Positions 14,455 through 19,396 of a stretch of 19,396 nt of DNA are shown here, piece by piece; position 1 is the stretch's first letter; the number at the start of each line of letters is the position of its first letter. Position numbers and translations under genes: made by a program. The DNA lies in NCBI GenBank assembly GCA_002345475.1, contig DDWC01000158.1, positions 1 through 19,396 on the forward strand, given 5' to 3'. The notes below the pieces were generated by a model that made no database searches, had not been told where the DNA came from, and saw only the letters and a program-made list of their open reading frames with translations. The stretch comes from Firmicutes bacterium UBA2296. GTDB lineage: Bacteria; Bacillota; UBA994.

Positions 14455-15714
14455 TTGCTTAGGAACCCATTTAGTGGCCAGACAAATCCCTGGCCCGGGA
14501 TTCGCAAGGAGCGGATCCGCACACTGTTACCAGCGGCTATGCAACTTGCCGGTGTCGATGCCTGGGTGGTTATCTGCAGAGAAAACGCCAATGACCCCCT
14601 GGCTATGCATATCGGCGGCGAGAACGCCGGAGGTACGGCCGCTTTCCTGTTCACTTTGCTGGACGGGGCAGTGGCCTCAACGGCGCTATCACCCTGGGGT
14701 GAGGCCGTAGGCTTGTCAGAAATGCAGGTGCACGACCGAGTAGTTCCGTTGGAGGACCCCTCCACAATATGGACCGACCTGGCCCGTATCCTTACCGAAA
14801 TTAACCCCAAGGCTATTGCTGTCAACAGTTCTGCCAAAAACGTCGCCGACGGCCTGTCCCATACGTTAAGGCTGCAAATGGAAGCAGCATTGCCTGCAGA
14901 ACTGCGCGGTCGGCTGGTTTCATCGGAAAACCTGGTAGCCGAATGGTTGTCCGTGAAACTGCCACAGGAAGTGGAGATTATGCGTCAGGCTGGGGAACTG
15001 ACTGTGCAGATAGAGCTGGAGGCTTATAGCCGCATTGTCCCGGGAGAGACCAGGGACTCAGAAGTTGCCGCGTTCATACAAAGCAAGGTGGCCGAACTAG
15101 GTCTGGGCTTTGGATGGTCCCCTGCTCATAACCCAAGCGTCAACTCCGGTTTTCCCCGCGGTCACGCTGGGGCCAGCGACAAGTTGATTATACCCGGCGA
15201 CTTTATGCAGACGGATTTCGGCATCAAGGTTTTTGATGTTTGGTGTACAGATTACCAGCGATTTGCCTATGTGCTGTCGCCAGGCGAGATGGAGCCGCCG
15301 CAGGAGGCCCTGCATAAGTTCGAAATAGCCCGCAGGGGACATCGCATAGCTTTGGCGGCCATGAAGCCGGGTGCCACAGGGCTTGACGTCGACAGCGCGC
15401 AGCGCCGCTGGATGGAGCAGAATGGATCGCGTCCGGTGAAGTGGGGAACAGGTCACCCTGTTGGTTACTGGGCCCACGATATCGGTCCGGCGCTCACAGG
15501 CGGGCAGAGAGAAGTTCCCCCTCCGGATTCACTGCGTGTGTTACGTCCGGGGCAGACCTTTGCCTTTGACGGGTTCTTTGCCTGGGAGGATGCCAGGCCT
15601 TATGGTACTGCCGAGAGACTTATTTCTGTGGAGGAAATGGCCGTAGTCACAGAACACGGCGCCGAATATCTCATCCCACCGCAGGAGGAACTGGTTCTTA
15701 TCAAGTCGCAGTAG
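14455..15714 (+). CDS. M24 family metallopeptidase-like protein (Xaa-Pro aminopeptidase/creatinase fold)
   Basis: A 419-residue pita-bread-fold protein with an N-terminal creatinase-like domain (about 1-165) and a catalytic-type domain (about 170-415). Metal ligands in the usual order appear as Asp254 in MQTDFG, Asp266 in CTDYQRF, His334 in GTGHPVGYWAHDIGP and Glu393 or Glu394 in SVEEMAVVTE. The canonical first glutamate (in a T-I-E-P-G type motif) is replaced by Asp372 in FAFDGFFAW. Activity could therefore be altered: a peptidase with changed metal use, or a non-peptidase. TTG at 14455 is chosen because GAGGAGG lies seven bases upstream. Substrate unknown. No signal peptide is seen, so it is probably cytosolic. 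Confidence 0.88.
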   Translation: MLRNPFSGQTNPWPGIRKERIRTLLPAAMQLAGVDAWVVICRENANDPLAMHIGGENAGGTAAFLFTLLDGAVASTALSPWGEAVGLSEMQVHDRVVPLEDPSTIWTDLARILTEINPKAIAVNSSAKNVADGLSHTLRLQMEAALPAELRGRLVSSENLVAEWLSVKLPQEVEIMRQAGELTVQIELEAYSRIVPGETRDSEVAAFIQSKVAELGLGFGWSPAHNPSVNSGFPRGHAGASDKLIIPGDFMQTDFGIKVFDVWCTDYQRFAYVLSPGEMEPPQEALHKFEIARRGHRIALAAMKPGATGLDVDSAQRRWMEQNGSRPVKWGTGHPVGYWAHDIGPALTGGQREVPPPDSLRVLRPGQTFAFDGFFAWEDARPYGTAERLISVEEMAVVTEHGAEYLIPPQEELVLIKSQ

Positions 15715-15806
15715 GGAAGACAGCGCTTGGAGCATCCAATCAAAAATCAAAAAACACAAACCATGCGAGACTTTAGGCGTTAGACGTGAGGCGTGAGGGT
15801 TGGGGC

Positions 15807-15944
15807 GGCGAGCCACGGTCTCGCCGCTACACCTGACGCCAAGGTCGCAAATCCACAAGCGACAAGCTGCAGGCGACATGAGACAGACCTTTGCGCCACC
15901 CCTGTGGTAACAGTGTCCCCGGCAGTGGTGACTGTGTCAGGTAT
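15807..15944. repeat. Dispersed imperfect repeat, copy A
   Basis: About 138 bases that align with 16371-16510. Shared blocks include CTCGCCGCTAC, CCACAAGCGACAAG, GAGACAGACCTTTGCGCC, a following CACCCCTGTGGTAACAGTGT block, and the end GTGTCAGGTAT. Several substitutions and small indels separate the copies. Copy A contains its own hairpin GGCGAG/CTCGCC near its left end. The upstream flank has near-repeats GACGTGAG and GCGTGAG (15784-15797). Confidence 0.8.
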
Positions 15945-15971
15945 TCGCTATCGGTTCTTCGTCACGAGCAA

Positions 15972-16010
15972 AAACCGGCCGTCTCCTGTGCGAGACGGCC
16001 GGTTTAACTT
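15972..16010. terminator. Strong 14-bp hairpin, likely bidirectional terminator
   Basis: AAACCGGCCGTCTC (15972-15985) pairs perfectly with its complement at 15992-16005 around CTGTGC. On the + strand a weak TAACTTTG follows. On the - strand the stem is followed by TTTTTGC, a better terminator tail. It could end the M24 transcript from the left, or a transcript from the right such as that of the - strand symporter, about 600 bases away. Confidence 0.7.
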
Positions 16011-16123
16011 TGCTTTAACGCTTTCTTTGCTTCCTCTTAATGCTGGTACGGGATAATGATAACAACAAGTACAGTAGGGACGGCTGGTGCCATGAGGCGC
16101 TGCCAGTCAGAGGAGGATCTCCC

Positions 16124-16261
16124 ATGACCTTTCTCGGTGGTTCTGTCTTCACAGTTTTGCTGGCACTCCTAGGCCTATACAACTTCAGGCGTAGCAGGCA
16201 GGTGGCCAGGTCGTTAATGGCGCTGCACTGCTCAGGATCATGCAGGGATACAGGAAAATAG
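16124..16261 (+). CDS. Possible small membrane protein (45 residues)
   Basis: ATG at 16124 is preceded by AGGAGG at 16111-16116 with seven bases between, a textbook ribosome site. The product starts MTFLGGSVFTVLLALLGLYN, a single hydrophobic segment, followed by a basic tail (FRRSRQVARS), which fits an N-out, C-in small membrane protein. Two Cys lie near the end. It sits between the two repeat copies. I recognise no family. Strong ribosome site plus topology favour a real gene, but a similar length could arise by chance. Confidence 0.4.
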   Translation: MTFLGGSVFTVLLALLGLYNFRRSRQVARSLMALHCSGSCRDTGK

Positions 16262-16370
16262 CGCGTGGTTCGTACTGGAAGGGAAGAGACATGAAAGCGG
16301 TAGCCTGATGAGTACTGATATGGCTGATGAGCCTGATAAGGTTCGTCTCGGTAATACTGAAAGGCCGGGC

Positions 16371-16510
16371 CGTGAGTCACGGCCTCGCCGCTACGATCGC
16401 CGCCAAGCTCGCAAACCCACAAGCGACAAGCAACAGGCGACAAGAGACAGACCTTTGCGCCACCCCTGTGGTAACAGTGTTCCCTCAGCCGTGGTGCCTG
16501 TGTCAGGTAT
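16371..16510. repeat. Dispersed imperfect repeat, copy B
   Basis: Partner of copy A in the same orientation, about 564 bases further on. The left end carries a near-perfect palindrome (GGCCGTGA, one base, TCACGGCC). The central block of about 27 bases from TTTGCGCCACC to AACAGTGT is identical in both copies. Confidence 0.8.
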
Positions 16511-16522
16511 CCCCACCTGTGT

Positions 16523-16554
16523 ACCTATCAGGCTTTATCAGAACCTATCAGGCT
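16523..16554. repeat. Two 12-base direct repeats with 20-base period
   Basis: ACCTATCAGGCT occurs at 16523-16534 and 16543-16554. It follows repeat copy B directly and may be part of the same degenerate element. Confidence 0.6.
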
Positions 16555-16620
16555 GTCGTACTCCTGCTCGTTGATGGCTGAACGCCGAGTGCCGGATGCT
16601 CGGCTCTACCAAGCGCAAAT

Positions 16621-17997
16621 CTACCCGTCTACCCTGTCGTCAGGTAGGCGCGAGAAGACCAGCAGAGATGCCAGGCTGGACAGGGCAATGACAAGAAGGC
16701 TGAGTTGCACACCCAGAGGCCTGGCTATGTCTTTGCCGAAAGCAGCCAGCAGGTAAGAGAATGTCGCCCCGGCGGCGGCAATAACGAACTTGACAGGGAT
16801 AGCCCTGGCGGCGAAAAACATCGCCTCCTTGGAAATCCCTGTTTTTATCGTGTGCCTGCGAGCCATCTGGGCAATGGCAGGGCTAATGAGAATGGAGAAA
16901 ATGGCCAGAGGTACCCCCATGAAGGCCAAAGTCATGACACCCAGATAGTGCATAAAACCATCCATGTTGAAGCTGAGGAGGAAGAGGGTAAGGCTACAGA
17001 TGATCATAACTCCCAGACCAACGATAAAGAGATTCCGTTTCCCGAATCTGAGCGCGGCACGTCCCACGAAGGGGAACACACCCGCCGCCAGGGCAGCCAT
17101 GGCTCCTGCCAGCACAGTCATGAAGCTTTGTGGACGCCGAAAGATTACTACAATATAGTATAGGAGACCCATGGTCATGAGGTTCAGTGCAAACTGCAGC
17201 AGCATCTCTCCCAGCACATAAGTGCGGAAGGTAATGTTTGAGAAGGTGTCACGCAGCGAGGCCCAGGTTCCGCGCTCCTCTGTGTGAAGATGCTTGGGGA
17301 GTGCTTTTTCACGGAATCCCAGGGTGGCTATGTAAAGCAATAATGCCGCTGAGACGGCAAAGATTGTGACTGACAGCTGGTAGGATGTGCGCAGTTCCAT
17401 GCCCCGCGACGACCCCAGCCAGCTGACAAACTCGGGTATTCCCGCGGTCACGGCCAGGGTGGCAATCATGCCGAGTATGGCTACCCTGAGAGAAAGCTTG
17501 AGGCGAAGCTCCTCTGTGTGGCCAAGGTCGGAAATAAGCGCCAGGTACGGGTTCACGTATCCGGTGTAGGCGATGTAGAAGAAAGCCAGGATTATACCCA
17601 GCCACACCCCGTTCCAGGTGGAGGTTTGCCCAGGGAAAGGTGGGAAGAAGATTAAAGCTCCGCAGAGAGCCAACGGTAAGGTACTGTAATAGAGGAAGAC
17701 CTTGCGACGGCCTACCGGCGAGTCACTCCGGTCGCTAAGCGCAGCAATAATCGGGTCGGCGAAGGCGTCAATAATTCGTCCCAGTACCAGGGCCATGCCG
17801 AGCACCGTGGCAACACCTAAAAAGCGGTGCTCGGGAACGAGATTTGGCACTCCGTACTCTGCGGGCGGTAAGAAATAGAAAGGAACATAGAGCACTATCA
17901 GCCGCTCCATGAGATTAAAGCCGGCGCTACCCATGGCAAAGAGTAACTGGCTACGGGGGGAGCTTATGTCGCTCTGTGATCGCTGCAAGGATGCCAT
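16621..17997 (-). CDS. GPH/MFS-type sugar:cation symporter
   Basis: A 458-residue polytopic membrane protein with about 12 hydrophobic segments, in the glycoside-pentoside-hexuronide:cation (MFS_2) family. The diagnostic loop between helices 2 and 3 is GRIIDAFADPIIAALSDR followed by SPVGRRK (about residues 73-99). IAYTGYVNPYLALISDL and TGISKEAMFFAARA fit later family segments. Such proteins carry sugars or related solutes with H+ or Na+; with a Na+-type ATPase nearby, Na+ symport is an attractive guess only. The start at 17997 is chosen because GAGGGAG lies upstream; a longer frame to 18138 adds a hydrophilic, non-conserved N-terminus. It is divergent from the ABC gene, and no sugar enzymes adjoin, so the substrate is open. 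Confidence 0.87.
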   Translation of the reverse strand: MASLQRSQSDISSPRSQLLFAMGSAGFNLMERLIVLYVPFYFLPPAEYGVPNLVPEHRFLGVATVLGMALVLGRIIDAFADPIIAALSDRSDSPVGRRKVFLYYSTLPLALCGALIFFPPFPGQTSTWNGVWLGIILAFFYIAYTGYVNPYLALISDLGHTEELRLKLSLRVAILGMIATLAVTAGIPEFVSWLGSSRGMELRTSYQLSVTIFAVSAALLLYIATLGFREKALPKHLHTEERGTWASLRDTFSNITFRTYVLGEMLLQFALNLMTMGLLYYIVVIFRRPQSFMTVLAGAMAALAAGVFPFVGRAALRFGKRNLFIVGLGVMIICSLTLFLLSFNMDGFMHYLGVMTLAFMGVPLAIFSILISPAIAQMARRHTIKTGISKEAMFFAARAIPVKFVIAAAGATFSYLLAAFGKDIARPLGVQLSLLVIALSSLASLLVFSRLPDDRVDG

Positions 17998-18166
17998 TGT
18001 TTCACTCCCTCGGTTGTGGTGGCGAAGAATAGCCATATCAGAATCATTTCGACTTAGTACGGTGATATCCTGTGCTATCTTCACCAAATTTATGATCAGC
18101 GTTGGATTGCCAACAGTTCTCTGGCCGCGGCCTGACATTTTCGCCTACAAGAAATCCCGCGAGTTA

Positions 18167-18195
18167 TTGACATATGCCATAAACGATTGTATTGT
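18167..18195 (+). promoter_or_regulatory. Predicted promoter of the ABC transporter gene
   Basis: TTGACA (18167-18172), 17-base spacer, TATTGT (18190-18195), about 35 bases before the GTG at 18231. It lies in the 233-base divergent gap between the symporter and the ABC gene. Confidence 0.65.
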
Positions 18196-18230
18196 GAGTC
18201 TATATGGCAGGTTAAAGCAAAGCAGTGGGG

Positions 18231-19396
18231 GTGATAGTCTTGCAGGAGGAAAAGCTTAAGCCGAGCATACTTTTGCGCTTGCTCGGACTCTTTTCGGGTC
18301 ACTGGCGTGTGGCTCTGCTTGGGACATTTTTGCTGTTGACTACAGGACTGCTGACTTTGTTGCCCCCCTGGCTGGTTCGCACCGCGGTTGACGCTATACA
18401 CCAGGGAAAACCGGCGACGATATTCGGCTACACGTTCCTGATGATTGTGGGCGCAGCAGCGCTCAAAGGAGTACTGTATTATTGGCAGAGGGTAATAATG
18501 GAAGGCACCGGCCAGGAAATAGTGCATTCTTTGCGTACTGAAGCAATTTCCGCGCTGAACAGAAGAAGCTTTTCATTCTTTGACACTTCGGAGATAGGGG
18601 ATCTTGTCAGCCGGGTTACTTCGGATACCGACACTCTGGCAAGCTTCTACGGAATGGGCCTGGTCAACATCCTTAACAACGTGGTTACAATACTCGGCAT
18701 ATTCTTTGTTTTACTGAGCTGGAACGCCCTGCTGAGCATGGCCTATCTGGTGATGCTTCCCTTTATGATGCACGCCATGCTGAGCTATGCCCGAAAAGCA
18801 CGTCCGGCCATGGCCTCGGTCCGTAAGGGCTTTGGTTCATTGACCGCGCTTACACAGCAACGCCTTTCGGGAATAGAGTCGGTAAAGCTCCTGGGGACGG
18901 AGGCCACGGAGGAGACTCTATTTGCCAGAAGCGCCGGGAAAGTGCTGTCGCAGAATATGGCGGCCAGCAAGGTCCAGGCGTTTTGGCTGCCTTATGTCTT
19001 CTTTCTCATGGGCATTGCCACCGCCGTCACTGTGGCCTGGGGCGGTCGCCTGATTATGATGGGCGTGGTGACCGACGGCATGCTGTTGGGATTTTTGTCC
19101 TATATTGCCTTGCTGCTGCGTCCCATTCGGCAGACCGGGATGTTGCTGGGGATGACCATGACATCACTGGTTTCGGCAGAAAGGATATTTGAGATAACTG
19201 ATGGCGCTCAGGAAGATCTCAACAGAGGGGTCTGGCCGGACACTCTGGCTGGAGATATTGTGTTTAACAATGTTAGCTTTGCTTACTCAGAAGGCAAAGT
19301 TGTGCTCGACGATGTTTCAGTGCAGATCCCGGGTGGGCGTCTGGTTGCTCTGGTAGGGCCGTCAGGCGCGGGCAAGTCGACCTTTATTAACCTCAT
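18231..19396 (+). CDS. ABC exporter, fused membrane and ATPase domains, 3' end missing
   Basis: The frame is open from GTG 18231 to the window end (388 codons), so the gene is truncated. The N-terminal membrane domain has six hydrophobic segments (from about residues 20-320), with GTWRVALL-type early helices (here GHWRVALLGTFLLLTTGLL) and the conserved exporter stretch FFDTSEIGDLVSRVTSDTD. The nucleotide-binding domain begins near DIVFNNVSFAYSEGKVVLDD and reaches Walker A GPSGAGKST (about 376-384). This is the layout of type IV half-transporters that dimerise to export lipids, peptides or drugs. A TTG at 18240 is an alternative start. Substrate unknown. Confidence 0.93.
   Translation, partial: MIVLQEEKLKPSILLRLLGLFSGHWRVALLGTFLLLTTGLLTLLPPWLVRTAVDAIHQGKPATIFGYTFLMIVGAAALKGVLYYWQRVIMEGTGQEIVHSLRTEAISALNRRSFSFFDTSEIGDLVSRVTSDTDTLASFYGMGLVNILNNVVTILGIFFVLLSWNALLSMAYLVMLPFMMHAMLSYARKARPAMASVRKGFGSLTALTQQRLSGIESVKLLGTEATEETLFARSAGKVLSQNMAASKVQAFWLPYVFFLMGIATAVTVAWGGRLIMMGVVTDGMLLGFLSYIALLLRPIRQTGMLLGMTMTSLVSAERIFEITDGAQEDLNRGVWPDTLAGDIVFNNVSFAYSEGKVVLDDVSVQIPGGRLVALVGPSGAGKSTFINL

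Larger units (their letters stand above)
15715..16620. other. Gene-poor region of about 900 bases with repeats and hairpins
   Basis: Between the M24 gene and the symporter there is no large convincing gene. It holds repeat copy A (15807-15944), a strong 14-bp hairpin (15972-16005), a possible 45-residue ORF (16124-16261), repeat copy B (16371-16510), a short 12-base direct repeat (16523-16554), and a small hairpin (GCCGAG/CTCGGC, 16584-16604). Longer open frames over the repeats on both strands look like chance, because repeated low-complexity DNA keeps them open. Confidence 0.7.

Noticed and set aside
16015..16443. 142-codon - strand ORF and similar frames over the repeat region
   Set aside because: Both repeat copies yield the same start of translated sequence (MSPVACRLW- and MSPAACRLW-type), showing the frames come from the repeat itself. 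There is no ribosome site or domain.
15807..16510. CRISPR array
   Set aside because: Only two long, diverged copies about 560 bases apart, no short identical repeats with regular spacers, and no cas genes.
18096..18527. 143-codon - strand ORF opposite the ABC gene start
   Set aside because: It overlaps the promoter and membrane domain of the ABC exporter, which is clearly coding on the + strand.

Overview
The window looks like chromosomal DNA of an anaerobic, Gram-positive-type bacterium, most likely a Clostridia-like member of the Bacillota. The reasons are the clustered fatty-acid operon fabH-fabK-fabD-fabG-acpP-fabF-fabZ with FabK as enoyl reductase, strong GGAGG-type ribosome sites, frequent TTG and GTG starts, and sigma-A-like promoters (TTGACA or TTGGCA, then TATAAT). 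Base composition is moderately GC-rich by eye. No ribosomal RNA or marker protein is present, so taxonomy is inference.

Region 1 (1-4029, + strand) is the distal end of an alternative ATP synthase operon of the N-ATPase type: the 3' end of atpE (c), then atpF (long b with a delta-like tail), atpA and atpG, which overlap or abut. The order c-b-alpha-gamma with no delta gene, and beta not downstream of gamma, fits the atpDCQRBEFAG arrangement. The c-subunit fragment carries an E-S-T-x-x-Y motif like that of sodium-binding c rings, so the enzyme is probably Na+-coupled. An alpha/beta hydrolase with one N-terminal membrane anchor follows closely.

Region 2 (4075-9711, + strand) is a complete type II fatty-acid elongation cassette. 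It starts from a consensus promoter whose -10 box overlaps the left arm of a 15-bp perfect hairpin (terminator or operator), and it ends at a clear intrinsic terminator. FabD loads malonyl-ACP, FabH condenses the first unit, FabF condenses later ones, and FabG, FabZ and FabK do the reduction, dehydration and second reduction, all on the AcpP encoded in the middle.

Region 3 (9712-13212) is accessory: a small membrane coiled-coil protein, a small membrane SHOCT protein with its own promoter, and two adjacent radical SAM proteins. The first has three CxxC pairs at its C-terminus; the second is HemW/HemN-like. I cannot assign a pathway to this group, and it is the best candidate here for an undescribed system. 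A tRNA-Ala (anticodon CGC) with its own promoter follows.

Region 4 (13213-16620, + strand) has a DUF1801 protein, a small P-loop kinase-like protein, and an M24 metallopeptidase-family protein with one altered metal-ligand position. A roughly 900-base stretch without a large gene follows. It holds two copies of an imperfect repeat of about 140 bases, a strong hairpin, and a possible 45-residue membrane protein.

Region 5 (16621-19396) has a GPH/MFS-type sugar:cation symporter on the - strand, divergent from an ABC exporter (+ strand) that runs off the window end within its nucleotide-binding domain.
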